A stretch of DNA of 10,915 nucleotides, taken from contig DAIDTM010000040.1 in the NCBI GenBank assembly GCA_027457205.1, positions 1 through 10,915 of the forward strand. Reading direction: 5' to 3'. Of the stretch, positions 1-5,770 are shown piece after piece. The position numbers were made by a program, and so were the translations under genes. The notes beneath the pieces were generated by a model, which saw only the letters and a program-made list of their open reading frames with translations, was not told the origin of the DNA and did no database searches. Positions within the stretch are counted from its first letter, which is position 1. Each line of letters starts with the position of its first letter. The DNA is from Anaerolineae bacterium (GTDB lineage: Bacteria; Chloroflexota; Anaerolineae; UBA4142).

Positions 1-23
1 TGCGTGCGCCGCGCCTTTTTCGA

Positions 24-719
24 TTATGACGCGGGACGGACAGAGGCGATCATCGCGTTGAAAATCTGAAGAGTCGCCGGCAAGCGCGTGCGCGTCGACA
101 ACGAGAAGAGTCGCGAACCGCCGGACGACTGGATGACGAAATCGGCGCTGTAACTGAACGAAACCGTGTCGAAGCAACTCCGCACGGCGACGCCGTAGCC
201 ATTCGTGATCTGCCGGCAGCGCGTATTCGGCAAGTCATTTCCCGCCAGGTCGCTGCTGGGAGGCAGTCCACCGGTCGATATCGGCGCAAGCAGGACCGTC
301 GCGCCTTGCGCCGATGAAAAAGTGATACCCGTCGGCTCTTCGCGCACAGACCAGTCCGGCGGATAATCGACCGCCACATTCCAGCTCGCGCTGACGAATG
401 TTTTCCAACCGACGCGCGCGATGGTGGTCTGCGTAGCCGCCGTGCCTAGTCCGGTGACTGTCGCGGCGGGCGATGGCGCGCGCGTCTGGCTCGCCGCGCC
501 GACCGTCGGCGATTCCGTCGCCGGCAATGTAGCGAGCACGCGCGTCGCGGGCGCAGTCGCCGATGGTACGATGGACGGCGTTGCCGCCGTCGTGGGAGCG
601 AGCGTTCCGGTCGGCGGCGCGGCGGCTAACGTCGTCGACGCGAGCGGAGTCGCGCTGGGCGAAACGGCGCATCCGGCAACGACAATCGACAAGAAAACTA
701 TCAGCCACTTGTATTTCAT
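24..719 (-). CDS. Lipoprotein with Thr/Ala/Pro/Ser-rich linker and an unidentified C-terminal domain
   Basis: Predicted membrane-anchored lipoprotein of 231 residues. Residues 1-17 form a short lipoprotein signal: a Lys-containing start, a hydrophobic stretch, and a lipobox V-A-G-C with Cys17 as the lipidated residue. Residues 18 to about 98 are almost wholly Ala, Thr, Pro and Ser, a typical surface-spacing linker. About 103-231 is a compact domain beginning near VGWKTFVSASW and containing a YPPDW motif; it recalls the PsbP-like domains seen in Chloroflexota lipoproteins, but I cannot assign it firmly. The start is supported by a Shine-Dalgarno (GAGGTGA on the minus strand, 3 nt upstream of the ATG). 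It is divergent from the promoter at 846-875 and stands alone in the window. No clear promoter of its own was found. Function unknown; probably an extracytoplasmic binding or accessory protein. Confidence 0.85.
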   Translation of the reverse strand: MKYKWLIVFLSIVVAGCAVSPSATPLASTTLAAAPPTGTLAPTTAATPSIVPSATAPATRVLATLPATESPTVGAASQTRAPSPAATVTGLGTAATQTTIARVGWKTFVSASWNVAVDYPPDWSVREEPTGITFSSAQGATVLLAPISTGGLPPSSDLAGNDLPNTRCRQITNGYGVAVRSCFDTVSFSYSADFVIQSSGGSRLFSLSTRTRLPATLQIFNAMIASVRPAS

Positions 720-820
720 TTCTCACCTCGTGCGCGGGCGCGAATCTATCGCCCGCGCTGGACAAAAGATAGACGCCTCGCGCGGCGCGCGAGTTCCATT
801 GCCGGGCTGGCAAAGAAAAA

Positions 821-838
821 TTGTGAACTTGGTTACAA
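821..838. promoter_or_regulatory. Operator-like inverted repeat upstream of a promoter
   Basis: The half-sites TTGT(g)AAC (821-828) and GTTACAA (832-838) are inverted copies of each other apart from one inserted base, with a 3-nt centre. The repeat lies 7 bp upstream of the -35 hexamer at 846, where an activator or divergent repressor could bind. It sits in the intergenic region shared with the divergent lipoprotein gene. A chance match cannot be excluded. Confidence 0.3.
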
Positions 839-845
839 AACGCGC

Positions 846-875
846 TTGACACGGCAATATCGTTTATATTATACT
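846..875 (+). promoter_or_regulatory. Sigma-70-type promoter, TTGACA-18-TATACT
   Basis: A perfect -35 hexamer TTGACA (846-851) is separated by 18 bp from TATACT (870-875), a 5/6 match to the -10 consensus. The predicted transcription start is near 882. No ORF with a ribosome binding site begins close downstream; the transcript would instead run through a structured region to the terminator at 1123-1151, or on into the gene at 1241. Confidence 0.7.
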
Positions 876-881
876 CGATGC

Positions 882-1151
882 CAGTTCGTTGATGAACCAA
901 GCGATGCGATTCTTGCGACGATCGTCCAAGTGATTGCGCGGTAGCTCTACAGCACGCCGGACCACCCCTCTGATGATTGGAGGCAACGGGAACTATGCAG
1001 CGCGTAGTTTCGTTTACGTCACCCGCGTCGTTGACGTTTGTTCCGCTTCACGCGGACGCGAACCTTTGCCGCGCCATCGAGTCGTCGCAGAATCACCATC
1101 GTCTTATCGCGCACTGAAAAGAGGCAGACTCCGTCTGCCCTTTTTGTTTTT
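882..1151 (+). ncRNA. Candidate structured RNA or attenuating leader, family unknown
   Basis: This span lies between a near-consensus promoter and an intrinsic terminator, giving a transcript of about 270 nt with no credible ORF. A long-range helix closes it. Bases 908-913 pair with 1089-1094, 915-921 with 1082-1088 and 922-924 with 1078-1080, which is 16 pairs with only single-base bulges at 914 and 1081. After a small internal loop, 902-905 pair with 1098-1101. Further inside, 936-941 pair with 1069-1074 (GCGCGG with CCGCGC). Local hairpins sit at 967-983, 991-1009 (8 bp, triloop), 1016-1037 (ACGTCA with TGACGT) and 1042-1056. A 5' hairpin is at 884-897. I compared it by eye with SRP RNA, 6S, tmRNA, RNase P and common riboswitches and saw none of their conserved motifs. 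It could be a free small RNA or the terminated leader of the gene at 1241. Confidence 0.5.
1123..1151 (+). terminator. Intrinsic terminator between the structured region and the propeller gene
   Basis: A 7-bp perfect GC-rich stem (GGCAGAC at 1123-1129, GTCTGCC at 1133-1139) with a 3-nt loop is followed by CTTTTTGTTTTT (1140-1151) and preceded by an A-tract (1117-1120). It ends about 90 nt before the start codon at 1241, so it can either end a small RNA or attenuate that gene. Confidence 0.8.
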
Positions 1152-1240
1152 CCGCGAAAGGGGGGATGTCTATAACCATCGTCTATTGTCGCTGACCGAT
1201 GAGTTTCATTTGATTCGATCCAAAAATGAGGGGGAACAAG

Positions 1241-3073
1241 ATGAAAAACAAAGTTCGACTGTTGCTCATTCCGGCGCTGGTCGTCACACTTGCGGCGATC
1301 CTGCTTTTCACGCCGCAAGCCGTCACTCAAGTCAACTCGGCGGGACCAGCCAATCACGTCCTCGGTCACGCGCTCGCGGTCGCGCTAGGAACCGCTAAGC
1401 AAGCGCCGCACCAGCAGTTCGTCTCGTCTGAGGTCGTGTATGCCTTGTTGCAGTCGTCCGGTGCGCTTGACCAACGCGCCCGTGCCGCTGCCCGCCCTGC
1501 TGCGCCGCTCAACTTTTCCGGCCTAGGAACTCAAGGATGCCAGAACATTTTCAAGAACGGCGACCTGCTCAACATCCGGGTCAATCAGGATTGTTCACTG
1601 CGCCGCCAAGCCGAAGAGGTCGTCGTCGCCAACCCGAACAATCCGCGGAACTTGATCGCCGGACAAAACGACTCGCGCGTTGGGTTCAACAAGTGCGGTT
1701 ACGATTGGTCCTTTGACGGTGGTCTAACCTGGGGCGATCAACTTCCACCTTTCTACCAATTTATCAATACTGATGGCGTCACCTTCGACGCGTGCAGCGA
1801 CCCCACGGCGACGTTCGACGCGGCGGGCAACGCTTACGTCGGCGGCGTTCTCTTCGAGATCAACTACGCTGACAGCGCGTTCCTCGTCGAGAAATCGAAT
1901 GCCGGGATCGGCGGCGCGTTCTATCACAGCCCGGCGGCGTCGGCGTTCCAAGTCTACAGCGACAATCCTCCAGGCGTCGTCGCGAACGACAACAATCACA
2001 ACATCTTTAACGACAAAGAGTTCATCGTCGCTGACAGCAACCGCACCAGCCCCAAGTCCAACTTCGTCTACGCGACGTGGACACGCTTTAACGCCGCGAC
2101 CGGCGCGGGCGTAGGCGGTAACAGCCCGATCTACTTTAGCCAATCCACGGATGGCGGCGCGACGTGGTCGACTGGCGTGGAGATAAGCGGCGCGAACGCT
2201 GCCGCCTGCACCGCCTTCAGCGGTGAATCGAACGCGAACGCCTGCGATCAGGACCAAGGATCGCAGCCCATCGTCGGGCGCGACGGCACGGTCTACGTCG
2301 CCTTCACCAATGGCAACACACCGACCGCCGGCGTCAACCAGCACATGATCGTCAAGTGCGGTCCGGGCAGCGATTGCAGCAAGTCCACCAGTTGGAGCGC
2401 CCCGGTCAAGATCAGCGATGACTATGGCTTCCAACCCTTCGGTCCCGTGGCGAGCACTGGCTGCCCCGCTGGGCGCCAATGCCTGCCTCCCAACGGCTAC
2501 CGCATGGACGACTTTGTCGAGGGCTCAGTCTCGATTGACAACTCGGGCAAGCTCTTCTTTGTCTGGGCGGATGGTCGCAATATTGCCGCCAACTGCCAGG
2601 GGAACGCAGCGACGGCAACGACCCCTTGCGACAACGATGTGTTCTACTCGTTCTCGAAAGACGGCGGCGCGACGTGGAGCACCGCATTCGACGTGACGCC
2701 CAAGTCCAAGTTTGGATCGACAGCGCAGTGGATGCCGTGGAGCGCCGTCTCTCCTGACGGCAAAGACCTCTACATCGCCTACTACGATCGCTCCTACGGC
2801 AACTGCGAAACGACCGGCTGTAACGACATCACGCTGGCGGACGTCCACCAATCAGTAGCCGAAAAGCCGATCACCTACAAGCGATTGACCACATCGTCGA
2901 TGCCTAACCTGGTTGTCGCAAATAACCCCAACGAAGCCGGCTTCCTCGGCGACTATATGTGGGTCTCCGTGGATCGGAATGGGAATCCACTTGTCGACTG
3001 GGCGGATACGCGTGGGCTGCACGGCACGGTGGAAGAAGACATCTACTTTGCCAAGTTCAAAAACGGAGACTGA
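1241..3073 (+). CDS. Secreted Asp-box (BNR/sialidase-like) beta-propeller protein
   Basis: Predicted exported protein of 610 residues. I place the start at the second in-frame ATG (1241) because GAGGGGG (1228-1234) lies 6 nt upstream; the ATG at 1226 overlaps that Shine-Dalgarno. Residues 1 to about 33 are a signal peptide (Lys/Arg start, then a long hydrophobic core). The mature part carries three clear Asp boxes of the form S-x-D-G-G-x-T-W at about 157, 302 and 472, the hallmark of BNR repeats in sialidase-type six-bladed propellers. The opening of the propeller (VANPNNPRNLIAGQNDSR) matches the style of bacterial 'exo-alpha-sialidase-like' secreted proteins. Cysteines are numerous, consistent with disulfides outside the cytoplasm. 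I see no clear F/YRIP motif or arginine triad, so sialidase activity is not supported; it may bind or cleave other glycans or be structural. It sits behind a structured leader with a terminator. Confidence 0.85.
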   Translation: MKNKVRLLLIPALVVTLAAILLFTPQAVTQVNSAGPANHVLGHALAVALGTAKQAPHQQFVSSEVVYALLQSSGALDQRARAAARPAAPLNFSGLGTQGCQNIFKNGDLLNIRVNQDCSLRRQAEEVVVANPNNPRNLIAGQNDSRVGFNKCGYDWSFDGGLTWGDQLPPFYQFINTDGVTFDACSDPTATFDAAGNAYVGGVLFEINYADSAFLVEKSNAGIGGAFYHSPAASAFQVYSDNPPGVVANDNNHNIFNDKEFIVADSNRTSPKSNFVYATWTRFNAATGAGVGGNSPIYFSQSTDGGATWSTGVEISGANAAACTAFSGESNANACDQDQGSQPIVGRDGTVYVAFTNGNTPTAGVNQHMIVKCGPGSDCSKSTSWSAPVKISDDYGFQPFGPVASTGCPAGRQCLPPNGYRMDDFVEGSVSIDNSGKLFFVWADGRNIAANCQGNAATATTPCDNDVFYSFSKDGGATWSTAFDVTPKSKFGSTAQWMPWSAVSPDGKDLYIAYYDRSYGNCETTGCNDITLADVHQSVAEKPITYKRLTTSSMPNLVVANNPNEAGFLGDYMWVSVDRNGNPLVDWADTRGLHGTVEEDIYFAKFKNGD

Positions 3074-3088
3074 ACCAAGCCCGAACGT

Positions 3089-3122
3089 GAATGCGTGCCG
3101 CGCGGGGATGCGGCGCGCATTC
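3089..3122 (+). other. Strong 13-bp hairpin directly after the propeller gene
   Basis: Arms 3089-3101 and 3110-3122 pair over 13 bp with a single G-U and an 8-nt loop, starting 16 nt after the stop codon. No U-tract follows, so on its own it is not a classical terminator. It may protect the 3' end of the mRNA or work together with the terminator at 3160. Confidence 0.55.
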
Positions 3123-3159
3123 TGGCTCGGTCTCAGGAACGAACGGTACCAAGCGCTTT

Positions 3160-3195
3160 GGCGGCAGGGAGCGATTTCCTGCCGCCAATCTTTTT
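3160..3195 (+). terminator. Intrinsic terminator after the propeller gene
   Basis: The perfect 9-bp stem GGCGGCAGG (3160-3168) / CCTGCCGCC (3178-3186) with a 9-nt loop is followed by AATCTTTTT. It ends the 1241-3073 transcript about 120 nt after the stop codon. Confidence 0.8.
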
Positions 3196-3260
3196 CGCGG
3201 CGTGGATGCGGCGCAATCGTTAATTCTTTGCTAGACTTGTCTAAAATCCGGCGTTGCCCC

Positions 3261-3289
3261 TTGACACTGCCAATTGGTTATCGTAGAAT
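3261..3289 (+). promoter_or_regulatory. Sigma-70-type promoter, TTGACA-17-TAGAAT
   Basis: A perfect -35 hexamer (3261-3266), a 17-bp spacer and TAGAAT (3284-3289) predict initiation near 3296. The nearest credible start codon is almost 390 nt further on (3680), with a terminator in between, so the promoter serves a long leader or a separate small RNA. Confidence 0.7.
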
Positions 3290-3295
3290 CGTAAG

Positions 3296-3546
3296 CGTTT
3301 CTTCAATCGACTGTGATGCAATGACGCGGCGATGCTGGGGCTTGGCATCGCGCGTTTACGCTTTCTCCTTCGCTGGCTAGAAGGGCTTACTGTGCGGCTC
3401 GACGTTCGAGCATTTACCCGATGCTGGGATTCATCGCCGTCGCGCGAGCGGCTGCTTGCGCCGGATTGCGCCTTGCTCACGTCGGACTGCGCCTTCACCA
3501 TTGAAACTCAGGCAGATCGTTCTATCGATCTGCCATTTTCTTTTTG
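3296..3546 (+). ncRNA. Second candidate structured RNA or leader, family unknown
   Basis: This roughly 250-nt span runs from a consensus promoter to an intrinsic terminator and has no ORF with a ribosome binding site. Its ends can pair: 3297-3300 with 3504-3507 and 3304-3307 with 3500-3503 (8 bp, one 3-nt bulge). Short helices continue inward (GACG 3323-3326 with CGTC 3480-3483). Local hairpins include GCGATGC/GCATCGC near 3329-3352, CCTTC/GAAGG near 3367-3384, GCTCGA/TCGAGC at 3397-3411, and CGATG/CATCG near 3419-3436. A 13-nt near-repeat occurs at 3462-3474 and 3483-3495. The closing pairing is weaker than in the 882-1151 element, and I see no sequence homology between the two beyond the terminator opening GGCAGA. 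It may be a small RNA or the attenuated leader of the gene at 3680. Confidence 0.4.
3511..3546 (+). terminator. Intrinsic terminator in the leader region of the 3680 gene
   Basis: A perfect 9-bp stem, GGCAGATCG (3511-3519) / CGATCTGCC (3526-3534), with a 6-nt loop is followed by ATTTTCTTTTTG. It lies 134 nt upstream of the start codon at 3680. Confidence 0.8.
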
Positions 3547-3595
3547 TTCTTCCAGGTAGACCACAACACCGACTTGTCGAATACTCCGCTCATCG

Positions 3596-3628
3596 AAAGG
3601 AGGTGCTCTCGACTCAATCACCTTTTTT
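3596..3628 (+). promoter_or_regulatory. Hairpin burying a perfect Shine-Dalgarno that has no start codon
   Basis: AAAGGAGGTG (3596-3605) is an ideal anti-16S match, yet no ATG or TTG follows at usable spacing, and the only GTG overlaps the motif itself. It pairs with CACCTTTTTT (3619-3628) over 10 bp including two G-U pairs, with a 13-nt loop; AATTTT follows. It may be a weak terminator or a ribosome stand-by or decoy site in the leader of the 3680 gene. Confidence 0.4.
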
Positions 3629-3679
3629 AATTTTCAACTTGCAAACCTTATCGACTAAACCACTCGAAGGAGAGAATAT

Positions 3680-5377
3680 ATGAAGCGCATGGTAAGAATG
3701 TTGGGGCTGGGCGGATTCTTCGCCGCCATTCTCTTGTTCGTCGCCTCAACACCGATGGCGTCGCCGCAGGCGTTAGCCAACAGCGCGCACGCGCGTCCGC
3801 TGTGCGACGACAACGCGGTGCTGTGCACCGAAACGCTCCAACCGTACAACTACGAGTGGCAATACACGGGTCACGATGAGCCGTCTGTGTTGTTCTACTC
3901 GGATGTCGCCGGCGCGGGCAACAACAATCTCTACTTTCTCAGTCTGCCCAAAGATCCGCCCACGCTCCCCAAGCAAGACGGGACCGGCGGCACGTTCAAC
4001 TTCCAGCTTCATCCCGCGTTCTGGTTTGGCATGGCAATGTGCGACAGCCAGTCTGCGCCCAACCCGGGGATGCCCTGCGCGGCGGACTCGGACGCCAACA
4101 TTTTCGACGGCTCGAATCCGGCTGCCGCGAATTACATCGGCAAGCATCCCGGCACGGCGTTCATGGAAATGCAGTTCTATCCGCCCGGCTGGGTCGCCTG
4201 GCCTCCCGGCAATAGCTGCGATCCGCGCAAGTGGTGCGCCGCGCTCAACATCGATAGCTATTCGGCGAACATGAACACCGGTCAGTTCAATAACAACACG
4301 TGCGCGAGCATTACGGGAATCGAGTATGTGAACTTTGCGTTCATTACCAAGAACGGCAAGGCGCAAGCGCCGGCAAATCCGGTGAACGCCACGCTCGCCA
4401 CCTATACGCCCGACCCCACGAAAGACTTGTTCATGAACTCAGGCGACAAACTGACGGTCCAGTTGCACGACACGGCGCACGGGTTCCAGGTCGTTATCCA
4501 CGATCTGACCACCGGGCAGTCCGGCTCGATGACCGCCAGCGCGGCGAACAGCTTCGGTCAGGTGCAGTTCGATCCGACCGGCACTTCGTGCAACAACCTC
4601 CCGTACGATTTCCACCCGATGTACAGCACGTCGACCGAGCACACGCGCGTCCCCTGGGCTGCCCACTCGTACAACGTCGCTTTCGCAGACGAGATCGGTC
4701 ACTTTGAATACTGCAACGCGGCGGACCCCACCACCGGCGCGTGCACTTCCGCCGGCGTGAATGACCCGTCTGGACTCGACGGCGATGACTTTGCCTGCTT
4801 CAATCCAACTGCTTCGCTGCGCATCCAGATCGGCGGATGCATCACCACGGAGAGCGATTTCGACGGCGTGCCGTACCAGAAGACGTGGCCCGGCACTCTG
4901 ACGAATCAGGGACAGGACAGGAAGGTGCATCCAACTTCCATCTTGTTCACCAGTCCGGTGTTCCGACAGAACGGCAAAGACGATGGCGCGCTGGGAAACT
5001 ATAGCCGGATCGCGTTCGAGGCAGACCTGCCGCGCATCGAGGTTGCCGGCATCTCGCCCAACAACAACTGCGACCGCACGACCGGCGCGGGCTGCGTGAA
5101 CCCGCCGAACGGCGCAAACTTCTATCCCTTCTTCTCTGTCCGAGCGGCGGACGATGCGGGCTTGTGCGCCTGGCAGTTGGGCGGCGCGAACATTCCGGGG
5201 ACGACCAACACCTTCGGCGGCAACTCGACGGCGGAGTTTGGTCCGCTCCTGCAGAGCGTGTACCCGAACACGGGTAATACGCCGGTGTTCCGCTACAACA
5301 ACTTCCGTCAGGTCTTGCCGTACAATCCCTGCCGGTTGGATCTTGGGAATAAAGACGTAAAAGCCAATTCGCAATAA
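3680..5377 (+). CDS. Secreted cysteine-rich protein of unknown function, 565 aa
   Basis: I do not recognise a named family. The start at 3680 is supported by AAGGAGAG (3667-3674), 5 nt upstream. Residues 1 to about 38 form a signal peptide: basic start, a hydrophobic core rich in Leu, Phe, Ala and Gly, and an Ala-rich end (ALANSAHA). The mature protein has 16 cysteines, an even number, suggesting several disulfides and an extracytoplasmic location. It is rich in Asn, Gly, Pro and aromatic residues, and has notable segments such as HPAFWFGMAMC (about 110-120), EHTRVPWAAHSYNVAF (about 318-333) and DEIGHFEYC (about 335-343). These His/Glu/Asp-containing stretches could bind metal, but this is speculation. 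It has no transmembrane segment after the signal. It follows its own leader region and is ended by the terminator at 5420-5460. Like its neighbour at 1241 it is exported and carries a long structured leader, so the two may be co-regulated. Confidence 0.85.
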   Translation: MKRMVRMLGLGGFFAAILLFVASTPMASPQALANSAHARPLCDDNAVLCTETLQPYNYEWQYTGHDEPSVLFYSDVAGAGNNNLYFLSLPKDPPTLPKQDGTGGTFNFQLHPAFWFGMAMCDSQSAPNPGMPCAADSDANIFDGSNPAAANYIGKHPGTAFMEMQFYPPGWVAWPPGNSCDPRKWCAALNIDSYSANMNTGQFNNNTCASITGIEYVNFAFITKNGKAQAPANPVNATLATYTPDPTKDLFMNSGDKLTVQLHDTAHGFQVVIHDLTTGQSGSMTASAANSFGQVQFDPTGTSCNNLPYDFHPMYSTSTEHTRVPWAAHSYNVAFADEIGHFEYCNAADPTTGACTSAGVNDPSGLDGDDFACFNPTASLRIQIGGCITTESDFDGVPYQKTWPGTLTNQGQDRKVHPTSILFTSPVFRQNGKDDGALGNYSRIAFEADLPRIEVAGISPNNNCDRTTGAGCVNPPNGANFYPFFSVRAADDAGLCAWQLGGANIPGTTNTFGGNSTAEFGPLLQSVYPNTGNTPVFRYNNFRQVLPYNPCRLDLGNKDVKANSQ

Positions 5378-5419
5378 AGCCAGGCAGGCGACCGACGTTG
5401 TAAGACAAGCGTACCGAAA

Positions 5420-5460
5420 ACTGGTGGGCGGCGCACGTGACCGCTCACCAGTCATTTTTT
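5420..5460 (+). terminator. Intrinsic terminator after the 565-aa secreted protein gene
   Basis: Arms 5420-5430 and 5442-5452 pair over 11 bp with one G-U and an 11-nt loop, followed by CA and six T residues (5455-5460). It is preceded by an A-rich stretch (GAAAA). Confidence 0.8.
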
Positions 5461-5497
5461 CAGCCAGACCTTCCGATCATCGCGAACGCGATTACCC

Positions 5498-5642
5498 GCC
5501 GTCGTTTCAAAACGACGGCTCAATGAGACAAAAACTCGATGAATCGAGTTGCCGTGAATCGGTTTCCAACCGATTTTCATCTGACTGAGACGCCGATTTC
5601 GAATCGGCGGCGGGCGTCCGTCAAAAACGCGACTCGCGGTTT
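5498..5642. repeat. Cluster of short palindromes (REP/BIME-like)
   Basis: Four near-perfect hairpins follow one another: 5498-5519 (9-bp stem), 5533-5550 (7-bp), 5557-5575 (8-bp) and 5591-5609 (8-bp), each with a 3-4 nt loop. A fifth, imperfect one is at 5625-5642. The spacers between hairpins 1-2 and 3-4 both contain TGAGAC, so the cluster reads as two copies of a unit 'hairpin, TGAGAC spacer, hairpin' with different stem sequences. No U-tract or ORF is associated. It lies between the terminator of the upstream gene and the promoter of the R-M gene. Confidence 0.6.
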
Positions 5643-5645
5643 GAA

Positions 5646-5677
5646 GATTGCTTCGCCGCTTCGCGGTTCGTAATGAC
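5646..5677. repeat. Dispersed-repeat remnant of the GATTGCTTCGC...AATGAC type
   Basis: The segment starting GATTGCTTCGCCGCTTCGCG and ending CGTAATGAC resembles a short sequence I recall as scattered between genes in many Chloroflexota and other bacterial genomes. It contains a small internal hairpin, CCGC-ttc-GCGG. Assignment is from memory of that pattern, not from a search. Confidence 0.4.
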
Positions 5678-5704
5678 ACTCTGTAATCACCCGCAACGGC
5701 TGTT

Positions 5705-5732
5705 TTGATTTTCCGCGCGGACGTGATATACT
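5705..5732 (+). promoter_or_regulatory. Promoter for the restriction-modification unit, TTGATT-16-TATACT
   Basis: TTGATT (5705-5710) and TATACT (5727-5732) are 16 bp apart, predicting a transcript start near 5739, about 32 nt before the ATG at 5771. Because initiation lies downstream of the more distal in-frame ATG at 5705, this supports 5771 as the true start. Confidence 0.5.
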
Positions 5733-5770
5733 TGGCGGGAGACCGGACTCGCGTCAGCCAAAGGCAAACG

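Noticed and set aside
1..23. End of a terminator on the plus strand (GC-rich run followed by CTTTTTCG)
   Set aside because: It looks like the right arm and U-tract of a terminator, but the left arm would be outside the window, so it cannot be confirmed.
235..900. 221-aa reading frame on the minus strand over the lipoprotein gene
   Set aside because: It is Arg/Asp/Ala-rich, typical of a shadow frame in GC-rich DNA, and overlaps a gene with a lipobox and a good Shine-Dalgarno.
967..1000. CTGATGA near 970, as in a hammerhead ribozyme core
   Set aside because: The required stem II and GAAA partner are not present at the right spacing; the sequence instead forms a small CCTC/GAGG hairpin.
936..1060. 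Possible tRNA-like, SRP or 6S RNA signature within the first structured region
   Set aside because: GTAGCTC recalls a tRNA D-arm but there is no T-arm or acceptor pairing; the SRP GGAAG...AGCAGC core and 6S-specific features are not seen.
934..1398. 154-aa reading frame on the plus strand across the first leader
   Set aside because: No Shine-Dalgarno, reads through a terminator and into the propeller gene out of frame, and lies within strongly paired sequence.
1724..2479. 251-aa reading frame on the minus strand opposite the propeller gene
   Set aside because: Arg/Ala/Val-rich shadow with no motif or ribosome binding site.
3332..3559. 75-aa plus-strand reading frame in the second leader
   Set aside because: No ribosome binding site, low-complexity composition, and it crosses the terminator at 3511-3546.
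4439..5455. 338-aa reading frame on the minus strand opposite the secreted protein
   Set aside because: Arg/Val-rich composition with no domain, and it runs antisense to a gene with a signal peptide and ribosome binding site.
5498..5642. CRISPR array
   Set aside because: The hairpins have different sequences and irregular spacing, so there is no repeated direct repeat and no cas gene.
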